From Apibacter mensalis (lineage in GTDB: Bacteria > Bacteroidota > Bacteroidia > Flavobacteriales > Weeksellaceae), in the NCBI RefSeq assembly GCF_001418685.1, contig NZ_LIVM01000005.1, positions 62,001 to 126,000 of the forward strand: 64,000 nt of DNA, given 5' to 3'. Positions 18,215-25,742 of this stretch are shown here, one piece after another. The stretch's first letter is position 1. Each line of letters begins with the position of its first letter. The translations under genes were made by a program, and so were the position numbers. The notes under the pieces are model-generated. The model was not told where the DNA came from. It did not search any database and saw only the letters and a list, made by a program, of their open reading frames with translations.

Positions 18215-19684
18215 TTATTTTAAAAAATCAACGAATACTTTATTATGAGTTAAAACTTTGTTTTCTTTTGCTAAGTCATAGGCGGTTTCTCCAAATTCAG
18301 TTTTTATATCTTTCTTAGCTCCTAAAGATAGTAGATATTTTAAAATAGCATCATCTTTAGCTATCATAGCTGCTCTTTGTAAGGGAGTTATGCCCTCATT
18401 ATTAGCTGTATTTACATCTACATTAAGTTGTGAAATTTTTTTTATCAAATTTATATCATTTTTAACTACCGCCAAATGATAAATGGTATTACCATCTTCT
18501 TGTTTTGCTCCAAAATTTACTCCATTTTCTTTTAACAATTTTAAATTTGCATCAAAATCTTCATTTCTTGGATGATAAGATTGCATGAGATAATATACCA
18601 AACTGTTTCCTTTATTATCTTTTTGGTTGATACTTGCTCCATTTTTAAGCAATACAGCTATCATCTCGGGGGTACTGGATTTTACCGCCAGCATTAATGC
18701 AGTTTCTCCTTTATTATTAGAATCATTAATATTCTTAACCAGAGGTAATAAAACTTGTGCATTTTTCACATCTTTTCCTGAAGCACTATTTATAAATGCA
18801 GTATTTCCATCTTTATCTTTTTTTTGTGGATTAACGTTTTTAGTAATAAAATAGTTAATAATTTCTGCCTGATTGGGTTTAGTTGCTACTATGTGAAGTA
18901 CAGTTTGTTCATTGTTATTGATTACTAATGGATTTAATTGTATATTATCTATCAAATATTTATAAATATCTATTGTATTGGCTGTTCTCCGCGTAGCTTC
19001 AGCAGCGATAAAAAGAGCATTGTCAGTACTTTCAACTCCTCTTCCTTTCAATTTTTGTAATAATTCAATATTACCATTTCTTGCAGCATAATCAAATGCG
19101 GTATAACCTTTATCGTCAGTATCAGCTAAAGAAAGTCCTCTGGATTGCAAATAATCCGTAAGATGAAGATCGGAATCATAAGGTATAGCCAAAAGTAATA
19201 GGGTCGTTCCGTTTTTATATTTTTGTTTAGGATTTAAACCCGCATCAAAAAACAATCGATATATTTCCACGTTGGTTTGTCCGGAATTTGCCGCAAACAC
19301 TAATGGAGTTAATCCATGGGAATCTTCTAGATGTATGTCACTTTTTTTATCAATTAAAAACTTGATTAATTCCGTATTTCCTTTGAAAGCGGCCCAATGT
19401 AAATAAATTCTATTATCATGAGTTAATTTATTTATATCATTACCTTTTTGTTTTAACAGGTATTTAATTGTTTCTAAAGGAGCATCATTTAATATGGCAA
19501 CCGTAACAGCATCAAATTTATTATCATTAAATTCTATTGCACTATTACCTTTTTTAATTTCAGATTCAACTACTTGTATATCGGGTTTATTTTTCCAAAA
19601 GTTATTATCTAACAGTTTATTATTAATTTGAGCATTCATCCAAATAGATGTCATGCAAATTAAAGTTACAAAACTTCTTTTCAT
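18215..19684 (-). CDS. exported ankyrin-repeat protein
   Basis: A 489-residue protein with signal peptide (1 to about 18, WMNAQ) followed by roughly a dozen ankyrin repeats. Typical units are NRIYLHWAAFKGNTELIKFL, HGLTPLVFAANSGQT and GETALMLAVKSSTPEMIAVL. Ankyrin stacks bind other proteins, and this one would act in the periplasm. It is the first gene of the operon, 6 bases before the DUF2271 gene, so it probably belongs to the same flavin-transfer or metal-reduction system as a scaffold or partner. Its start is preceded by an unusual tandem repeat of ATG-containing octamers (separate entry); 19684 is the only one of these ATGs that opens the long frame. Confidence 0.88.
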   Translation of the reverse strand: MKRSFVTLICMTSIWMNAQINNKLLDNNFWKNKPDIQVVESEIKKGNSAIEFNDNKFDAVTVAILNDAPLETIKYLLKQKGNDINKLTHDNRIYLHWAAFKGNTELIKFLIDKKSDIHLEDSHGLTPLVFAANSGQTNVEIYRLFFDAGLNPKQKYKNGTTLLLLAIPYDSDLHLTDYLQSRGLSLADTDDKGYTAFDYAARNGNIELLQKLKGRGVESTDNALFIAAEATRRTANTIDIYKYLIDNIQLNPLVINNNEQTVLHIVATKPNQAEIINYFITKNVNPQKKDKDGNTAFINSASGKDVKNAQVLLPLVKNINDSNNKGETALMLAVKSSTPEMIAVLLKNGASINQKDNKGNSLVYYLMQSYHPRNEDFDANLKLLKENGVNFGAKQEDGNTIYHLAVVKNDINLIKKISQLNVDVNTANNEGITPLQRAAMIAKDDAILKYLLSLGAKKDIKTEFGETAYDLAKENKVLTHNKVFVDFLK

Positions 19685-19712
19685 TTTTTCATTTTTTCAT
19701 TTTTTCATTTTT
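19682..19712 (-). repeat. tandem 8-bp repeat carrying overlapping ATGs in the ankyrin-gene leader
   Basis: On the minus strand the unit AAAAAATG occurs four times in a row. The last ATG (19684) is the ankyrin start. The other three (ATG first bases at 19692, 19700 and 19708) each encode only Met-Lys-Lys and stop at a TGA that overlaps the next ATG. This gives three nested mini-frames that hand over to the real start. Short repeats of this kind change copy number by slippage, so leader strength may vary. Confidence 0.7.
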
Positions 19713-19842
19713 TTTATAAAAGTACTAATAATACTAGGATTTTTTTGCAATAATATTTATATAGACTAAATAAAGACAAAATAGTTTAAAGCAGTCGATA
19801 ATTTCAACTGTATTTATAAAAAATTTATTTAAATAAAATTAT

Positions 19843-20004
19843 TTAATTTTTAAAGAAAGAAACTGCTCTACTATGTTTTTTAGTATTAAAAAGCTCAAAT
19901 CCTTTTTTAGCTGTAGCTGTTACCGGATCAATCACATATATTGTTGAATTTTCGGTTAGCAGATTTAAACTTATACATAATGTACCATCCTTAATTATGT
20001 TATA
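19843..20004 (-). pseudogene. 3' remnant of a gene (propeller-type, possibly DUF4374)
   Basis: Minus-strand open segment of about 54 codons with no start. It reads in part KDGTLCISLNLLTENSTIYV and then IDPVTATAKKGFELFN, ending SFFKN-stop. The alternating strand pattern and YVIDPVTATAKKG look like the last blades of a beta-propeller of the YncE/DUF4374 kind. Such genes often accompany PepSY and TonB-receptor genes in Bacteroidetes iron loci. Only the C-terminal end is left, and it meets the AraC remnant head-on. The family call is tentative; that it is a relic is more secure. Confidence 0.5.
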
Positions 20005-20181
20005 GAACTACGCAGGAAATATGTTCCCAAAAAGTTATATAATAAATATTCTATAAACGAAATAGCTTTAACTGAAAGTTATACAAGCACTTCTTATTTT
20101 ATAACAATCTTCAAAAAATTATTTGATAAAACACCCAAACAGCATATCATGGATGAACTACCTTTGATTTTAAACTTATAA
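20005..20181 (+). pseudogene. remnant of an AraC-family regulator (C-terminal HTH)
   Basis: Plus-strand open segment of 58 codons without a start. It contains VPKKLYNKYSINEIALTESY and then TSTSYFITIFKKLFDKTPKQ, the second helix-turn-helix of AraC-type regulators (IAxxxGYxSxSYFxxxFKKxxGxTPxQ), and runs to a normal stop. The first HTH and the effector domain are gone. It starts exactly where the oppositely oriented remnant ends, which suggests that one deletion removed the middle of both genes. It probably once regulated the neighbouring redox operon or a lost uptake gene. Confidence 0.75.
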
Positions 20182-20327
20182 TTTTTCACAAGACTAAGAT
20201 TTTCTTAACCTTTCAACAGTTTAAAATAATTTAAATAATTTTGATTCATTAGATATATTTATAATATCTAAATATATATTTAACTTAGCTTTTCTATTCC
20301 TTGATTATAAAATTTATTTTTTTACAC

Positions 20328-20335
20328 TAAATTTG
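20328..20335 (+). promoter_or_regulatory. promoter -7 element for serS
   Basis: TAAATTTG is a perfect TAnnTTTG match followed by C, 23 bases before the serS ATG. A TTGATT at 20301 could be a poor upstream element. Confidence 0.55.
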
Positions 20336-20358
20336 CCATTTAAAGATATTACATAAAT

Positions 20359-21627
20359 ATGTTACAAGTTGCATTTATTAAAGATAACAAAGAAAAAGTC
20401 TTAGCTGGATTAAAAAAAAGAAATTTCAGCAAATTAGAACTCATCAATGAAATTATTTCATTAGATGAATCCAGAAAAAAAATACAATTTGATTTGGATT
20501 CACGACTAGCGGAAATGAATAAACTTTCAAAAGAAATCGGGGTTTTAATGAAAGACGGTAAAAAAGAAGAAGCTGAAAAAGCTAAATCCCAAACTCTTTC
20601 TTTAAAAGAATCAATTAAAAAATTGCAACAAAATTTATCTGAGACAGAAGAAAAGCTAATAGTAGCTCTATACGAAGTTCCTAATATCCCCAACGATTTA
20701 GTTCCTGCCGGAACTAATGAAAATGACAATTTAGAAGTATTTAAATATACGGCAAATGAAAATATTGACACCACCGCTTTACCTCATTGGGACCTTGCTA
20801 AAAAATACGATTTAATAGATTTTGAATTAGGAGTAAAAATAACAGGGGCCGGTTTTCCCGTTTATAAAGGTAAAGGAGCAAGATTGCAACGCTCTCTGGT
20901 TCAATATTTTTTAGATAAAAATTCTGAAGCCGGTTATAGGGAAATCGTTCCGCCATTTGTTGTGAATGAAGCTTCCGGATACGGCACCGGACAACTTCCT
21001 GACAAAGAAGGTCAAATGTATTACATTAATGAAGACCAATTATATTTAATCCCTACCTCCGAAGTTCCTGTAACCAATATTTACAGAGATGTTCTCCTGG
21101 ACGAAAATCATTTACCTATTAAATTAACTGCTTACTCACCATGTTTTAGAAGAGAAGCCGGTTCTTATGGAAAAGATGTTAGAGGACTTAACAGATTACA
21201 CCAATTTGAAAAAGTTGAAATTGTTCGAATCGAAAAATCAGATAACTCCTATCAGGCACTCCAAGAAATGGTTGACCATATTAAATCTTTATTAGAGTCA
21301 TTACAATTAACGTATCGGATATTGCGGCTATGTGGTGGAGATTTGGGCTTTACCTCAGCGATTACTTATGACTTTGAAGTTTGGTCAGCAGCACAACAAA
21401 GATGGTTAGAAGTAAGCTCAGTTTCCAATTTTGAAACATTTCAAGCAAACCGATTAAAGTTACGTTACAAATCAGAAGGAAAAAATCAGCTTTGCCATAC
21501 ACTTAACGGCTCTTCCCTTGCTTTACCAAGAGTTTTAGCAGCCTTGCTTGAAAATCACCAAACAGCAGACGGAATTAAAATTCCGAAGGTTTTGGTTCCC
21601 TATACCGGTTTTGAACTAATTAATTAA
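20359..21627 (+). CDS. serS: seryl-tRNA synthetase
   Basis: Class II aminoacyl-tRNA synthetase that charges tRNA-Ser, 422 residues. An N-terminal long antiparallel coiled coil (about 25-100, rich in Lys/Glu) grips the long variable arm of tRNA-Ser. The catalytic domain shows the TSEVPVTN serine/ATP segment, motif 2 (CFRREAGSYGKDVRGLNRLH, then QFEKVEI) and motif 3 (LNGSSLALPRVLAALLENHQ). It heads a close trio with a SufE gene 12 bases downstream and a GT9 gene after that. Confidence 0.96.
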   Translation: MLQVAFIKDNKEKVLAGLKKRNFSKLELINEIISLDESRKKIQFDLDSRLAEMNKLSKEIGVLMKDGKKEEAEKAKSQTLSLKESIKKLQQNLSETEEKLIVALYEVPNIPNDLVPAGTNENDNLEVFKYTANENIDTTALPHWDLAKKYDLIDFELGVKITGAGFPVYKGKGARLQRSLVQYFLDKNSEAGYREIVPPFVVNEASGYGTGQLPDKEGQMYYINEDQLYLIPTSEVPVTNIYRDVLLDENHLPIKLTAYSPCFRREAGSYGKDVRGLNRLHQFEKVEIVRIEKSDNSYQALQEMVDHIKSLLESLQLTYRILRLCGGDLGFTSAITYDFEVWSAAQQRWLEVSSVSNFETFQANRLKLRYKSEGKNQLCHTLNGSSLALPRVLAALLENHQTADGIKIPKVLVPYTGFELIN

Positions 21628-21639
21628 ATAATCTTTACC

Positions 21640-22059
21640 ATGACAATTTCTGAAATACAACAAGGACTTATAAATGAATTTAGTTTATTTGATTCTTGGG
21701 AACAACGGTATGAATATGTTATTGAATTAGGTAAATCGCTGCCTGAAATGCCTGAAAAAGACAAAATACAAGATAAATTAATAAAAGGATGTCAATCTCA
21801 AGTATGGCTAAATACTCGTTTGGAAAATGGTAAATTGTTTTTCGAAGCAGATTCTGATGCTATTTTACCGAAAGGAATAGCAGCCATGTTAGTACATATA
21901 TATTCAGGCCAACCCATTGAAGACATATTAAAATCGGATGAAAATTTTATTGAAAAAATAGGCCTTCAAGAATTTTTATCTCCTACTCGCGCTAATGGAT
22001 TATTGGCAATGATTAAGCAAATTAAATATTACGCAATTGCTTACTCTGCAAAAAAATAA
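21640..22059 (+). CDS. sufE: SufE family Fe-S cluster assembly protein
   Basis: Sulfur-acceptor protein that takes persulfide from the cysteine desulfurase SufS and passes it to the SufBCD scaffold. Length is 139 residues. The active-site Cys51 sits in KGCQSQVW, the family signature, and the terminal LSPTRANGLLAMIKQIK helix is also typical. It is not beside a suf operon here; it follows serS by 12 bases and precedes a GT9 gene by 11. Confidence 0.92.
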   Translation: MTISEIQQGLINEFSLFDSWEQRYEYVIELGKSLPEMPEKDKIQDKLIKGCQSQVWLNTRLENGKLFFEADSDAILPKGIAAMLVHIYSGQPIEDILKSDENFIEKIGLQEFLSPTRANGLLAMIKQIKYYAIAYSAKK

Positions 22060-22070
22060 TTAGTATAAAG

Positions 22071-23069
22071 GTGAGTAAGATTAAAGAAAAAATTTTAGTT
22101 TTTCGTTTTTCTGCAATGGGAGATGTCGCAATGACTGTACCCGTTTTAAGAGAATTTGTTGAACAAAACAGGGACGTAGAACTGCTTATAGTTACACGCC
22201 ATTTTTATGCTCCCTTTTTTCAATCAATCCCCAATATAACTTTTATAGGAGTAAATATTGAAAATTATCACGGTATTTTAGGTTTAAAGAAGCTTGCCGA
22301 TGAGCTTAAAGGTTACCAACCTACCATGATAGCTGATCTTCATAATGCATTAAGAACCAAGATTTTAAAATTTTTTTTGTTTAATCATGTAAAAAAAATC
22401 GCTACATTAAACAAAAATCGAAAAGAAAAAAAATTATTGACTCGAAGAAAAAATAAGAAGTTTTGTCCACTACGTCCGGTATCAGAATGTTATGCCGATG
22501 TCTTCAGACGGTTAGGATTTAATTTACAATTATCACATAAATTACCATTTAATCCAATTAAGAAAAAAAATTCAATAGGTATTGCTCCTTTCGCTAATTA
22601 TAAAGAAAAAATGTTTCCTTTAAATAAAATGAAAGAAATTTGTATAAATCTCGCAAGAGAAAATTATCATGTATATTTATTTGGAGGAGGAAAGAAAGAA
22701 ACTGAAGTTCTCAATTCTTGGCAAAAATTACATCCGAATATCCATTCTTTATCGGGACAAATTACCTTAAAGGATCAAATGAAAATGATCGGCCAATTGC
22801 CCTTAATGATAACTATGGATTCTGCCAATATGCATATAGCCTCTTTAGTAGGCACTAAGGTAATATCCATTTGGGGAGCCACCCATCCTTTTGCAGGTTT
22901 CCTGGGTTATGGGCAACAAGTAAGTGATGTAATACAAGTCAATGATTTACCATGCAGACCCTGCTCAATTTTCGGTAATAAACCTTGTTATAGAAAAGAT
23001 TGGGCTTGTACCAGAAATTTAGATAATTCATACATATTAAATAAAATAAAAAAACAAAATATTCTCTAA
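22071..23069 (+). CDS. GT9 family glycosyltransferase (heptosyltransferase-like)
   Basis: GT-B fold transferase of the ADP-heptose:LPS heptosyltransferase family, 332 residues, likely acting in lipopolysaccharide core assembly. Visible are the N-terminal LVFRFSAMGDVAMTVPVLRE (Rossmann start), IADLHNALRT, FGGGKKETEVLNSW and the C-terminal donor site TMDSANMHIASLVGTKVISIWGATHP. The start is GTG at 22071, 11 bases after sufE; it fits because the conserved segment begins a few residues later and no ATG lies upstream in frame near it. Confidence 0.9.
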   Translation: MSKIKEKILVFRFSAMGDVAMTVPVLREFVEQNRDVELLIVTRHFYAPFFQSIPNITFIGVNIENYHGILGLKKLADELKGYQPTMIADLHNALRTKILKFFLFNHVKKIATLNKNRKEKKLLTRRKNKKFCPLRPVSECYADVFRRLGFNLQLSHKLPFNPIKKKNSIGIAPFANYKEKMFPLNKMKEICINLARENYHVYLFGGGKKETEVLNSWQKLHPNIHSLSGQITLKDQMKMIGQLPLMITMDSANMHIASLVGTKVISIWGATHPFAGFLGYGQQVSDVIQVNDLPCRPCSIFGNKPCYRKDWACTRNLDNSYILNKIKKQNIL

Positions 23070-23324
23070 TTTTTAATTTTATTTCTCCATTGCCACTCCT
23101 TACCTAACCTAATTTTAGAATAAAGTATACTAATTATAATTACTTAGACTACTTGATTATATAATAATCAAAATTGATAACGTTCCTAAAATAAACGCTT
23201 TAACCATATAAAATATAGACAAAACACATTCATAATTTATTTTATATAAAATTATTTGTTATATCTTTATATAAATTTTCTTTTCTTTTTAAACATAAAA
23301 GAATTTCATTGTACAAAAAATTCG

Positions 23325-23332
23325 TATTTTTG
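23325..23332 (+). promoter_or_regulatory. promoter -7 element for pdhB
   Basis: TATTTTTG followed by C matches TAnnTTTG and lies 21 bases before the pdhB ATG. Confidence 0.55.
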
Positions 23333-23353
23333 CCGAAATAATTTTAAGTACAA

Positions 23354-24334
23354 ATGAAGGAAGTTCAATTTAGACAAGCAATTTGTGAAGCTATGAGCGA
23401 AGAAATGAGAAGAGATCCTTCCATTTATCTGATTGGTGAAGAAGTTGCTAATTATAATGGAGCTTATAAAGCTTCCAAAGGAATGGTAGACGAATTCGGA
23501 GCCAAAAGAGTCATTGATTCCCCTATTGCTGAAAGTGGTTTTACCGGAATTAGTGTTGGCGCAGCCATGAATGGATGCCGTCCTATTGTAGAATTTATGA
23601 CATTTAATTTTTCTTTGGTTGCGATCGATCAAATTATAAATAATGCGGCTAAAATTTATCAAATGACTGGTGGGCAATGGAATGTGCCTATCGTATTTCG
23701 TGGTCCTACAGCTTCAGCAGGACAGTTAGGAGCTACTCACTCTCAAGCCTTTGAAAGTTGGTTTGCCAATTGTCCGGGGTTAAAAGTTATAGTACCTTCT
23801 AACCCATATGATGCAAAAGGTTTATTGAAATCCGCCATTAGAGATAATGATCCTGTTATTTTCATGGAATCCGAGCAAATGTATGGCGACAAAATGGAAA
23901 TACCTGAAGATGAATATCTTATCCCTATAGGAGTTGCAGACATAAAAAAACCGGGTTCAGATGTAACTATTGTCTCTTTCGGTAAAATAATGAAAGTTGC
24001 GCTACAAGCTGCTGCGGAACTTGAAAAAGAAGGTATAAATGCAGAAGTTATAGATTTAAGAACCGTTAGACCGTTAGACTATGATACGGTTATTAATTCT
24101 GTAAAGAAAACAAATCGTTTGGTTTTATTAATCGAAGAATGGCCTTTTGCTTCCATAGCAAGCGAAGTAGCCTATATGGTACAACAAAAAGCTTTTGATT
24201 ATTTGGATGCACCTATAAAAAGAATCACAACAGCTGATACTTCAGCACCTTACTCATCTTCTTTGTTTTCTAAATGGTATCCTAACATGCACCAGGTGAT
24301 AACGGCCGTTAAAGATACCTTATATAAAAAGTAA
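23354..24334 (+). CDS. pdhB: pyruvate dehydrogenase E1 component subunit beta
   Basis: Beta chain of the thiamine-diphosphate-dependent E1 of the pyruvate dehydrogenase complex, 326 residues. Key segments are the N-terminal REALxEAM-like QFRQAICEAMSEEMRRDPS, GEEVANYNGAYKASKGM, PIAESGFTGISVGAAMNGCRP with the ThDP-contacting Glu, and the C-terminal transketolase domain (DLRTVRPLDYDTVINSVKKT). No alpha subunit gene is adjacent, so the E1 alpha and E2 genes must be elsewhere, a common arrangement in Flavobacteriia. It is monocistronic with its own promoter and terminator. Confidence 0.93.
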   Translation: MKEVQFRQAICEAMSEEMRRDPSIYLIGEEVANYNGAYKASKGMVDEFGAKRVIDSPIAESGFTGISVGAAMNGCRPIVEFMTFNFSLVAIDQIINNAAKIYQMTGGQWNVPIVFRGPTASAGQLGATHSQAFESWFANCPGLKVIVPSNPYDAKGLLKSAIRDNDPVIFMESEQMYGDKMEIPEDEYLIPIGVADIKKPGSDVTIVSFGKIMKVALQAAAELEKEGINAEVIDLRTVRPLDYDTVINSVKKTNRLVLLIEEWPFASIASEVAYMVQQKAFDYLDAPIKRITTADTSAPYSSSLFSKWYPNMHQVITAVKDTLYKK

Positions 24335-24376
24335 TTGTATTTATTTTATTCAAAATAATATAAACTAAAAAATATT

Positions 24377-24420
24377 TTCAGGTTTCAATTTTAATTAATA
24401 AATTAATTTTGAAACCTGAA
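24377..24420 (+). terminator. hairpin terminator between pdhB and clpX
   Basis: Perfect 12-bp inverted repeat (TTCAGGTTTCAA at 24377-24388 and its complement at 24409-24420) whose inner AT-rich part can extend the stem. It lies 42 bases after the pdhB stop codon. The tail is T-rich but interrupted. Confidence 0.75.
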
Positions 24421-24451
24421 TTTTAAATTAATATCAGCTTTATTAAAGCTT

Positions 24452-25648
24452 ATGGAACAAAAATGTACTTTTTGCGGAAGAAAAAAATCGGAAGTCCAAT
24501 TATTAATAGCCGGACTTCATGGACACATATGCAACGATTGTATTGAGCAAGCACATAATATTGTTGTACAGGATGAAAATCACAAGGGCGATAGCGGTTT
24601 TAATCTACAAATAAAAAAACCTAAAGAAATTAAAGAATTTTTAGATCAATACGTCATAGGTCAAGAAAGTGCAAAAAAAACTTTATCTGTAGCAGTTTAC
24701 AACCATTATAAAAGATTATCCCACTCATTAGAAGTTGATAAAGAGGTTGAAATTGAAAAATCTAATATCTTAATGGTTGGTGAAACAGGTACCGGAAAAA
24801 CACTTATGGCCAAATCTATTGCTAAACTTCTGGATGTTCCTTTTACTATAGTTGACGCAACTGTTTTAACAGAGGCTGGATACGTGGGAGAAGATGTTGA
24901 AAGTATTTTAACTCGTTTATTGCAAGCTGCAGATTATAATGTTGAAAAAGCAGAACAAGGAATAGTCTTTATTGATGAAATAGATAAAATCAGCAGGAAA
25001 AGTGATAATCCTAGCATTACGCGCGATGTTTCCGGAGAAGGAGTACAACAAGCATTACTAAAACTTTTAGAAGGCAGTATTATTAATGTACCTCCTCAAG
25101 GTGGAAGAAAACACCCTGATCAAAAATACATTCAAGTAAATACACAAAATATATTATTTATTGCAGGGGGTGCTTTTTCAGGCATTGATCATATTATCTC
25201 TAACAGACTAAATAAAAATACGATTGGTTTTAGTAAAACAGATCAAAAGGATATTAAAAAAGAACATATTTTATCTCAAGTAAACGCCACCGATTTAAAA
25301 TCTTTCGGACTTATTCCTGAACTATTAGGCAGGTTTCCCGTAATTACAAATTTAGAACCCTTGGATGATCAAGCCTTATTACAAATACTTACGAAGCCTA
25401 AAAACGCTATTATTAAACAGTATCAGGCACTATTTAAATTAGATGGAATCAACCTTTCTATAACAGATGAGGTTTTAAAAGAAATAGTTAAAGAAACTAG
25501 GATTTTAGGTTTAGGTGCAAGAGGCTTACGAAGTATTTCAGAAAACCTTTTTTCTCAAATTAGTTATGATATTGATAACTATAATGGAGATTTACTTATA
25601 GATATAGATAAATTTGTAATGTTAACAAAAAACAAATTAATAAAATAA
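24452..25648 (+). CDS. clpX: ClpX, ATP-dependent Clp protease unfoldase subunit
   Basis: AAA+ hexameric unfoldase that feeds substrates to ClpP, 398 residues. The N-terminal zinc-binding domain has four cysteines (Cys5, Cys8, Cys27, Cys30). It is followed by Walker A (GETGTGKT), the pore-loop region [10 protein letters not shown], Walker B (IVFIDEIDK), the RKH-like [10 protein letters not shown] and sensor 2 GARGLRS. The IGF loop that docks on ClpP is seen as NTIGFSK. clpP is not adjacent. Length and motifs are complete. Confidence 0.96.
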   Translation: MEQKCTFCGRKKSEVQLLIAGLHGHICNDCIEQAHNIVVQDENHKGDSGFNLQIKKPKEIKEFLDQYVIGQESAKKTLSVAVYNHYKRLSHSLEVDKEVEIEKSNILMVGETGTGKTLMAKSIAKLLDVPFTIVDATVLTEAGYVGEDVESILTRLLQAADYNVEKAEQGIVFIDEIDKISRKSDNPSITRDVSGEGVQQALLKLLEGSIINVPPQGGRKHPDQKYIQVNTQNILFIAGGAFSGIDHIISNRLNKNTIGFSKTDQKDIKKEHILSQVNATDLKSFGLIPELLGRFPVITNLEPLDDQALLQILTKPKNAIIKQYQALFKLDGINLSITDEVLKEIVKETRILGLGARGLRSISENLFSQISYDIDNYNGDLLIDIDKFVMLTKNKLIK

Positions 25649-25678
25649 AAAAAAACACTTGCGAATAATATTTTTGTT

Positions 25679-25686
25679 TATATTTG
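25679..25686 (+). promoter_or_regulatory. promoter -7 element for the T9SS cargo gene
   Basis: TATATTTG followed by C is a perfect TAnnTTTG match. A TTG at about 25659 sits at a suitable -33 distance. The leader to the ATG at 25743 would be about 52 bases. Confidence 0.6.
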
Positions 25687-25742
25687 CAGTACTAGTATAT
25701 ATTATATTTAATAAATAAATTTAACTAATAAATGCTTAATAA

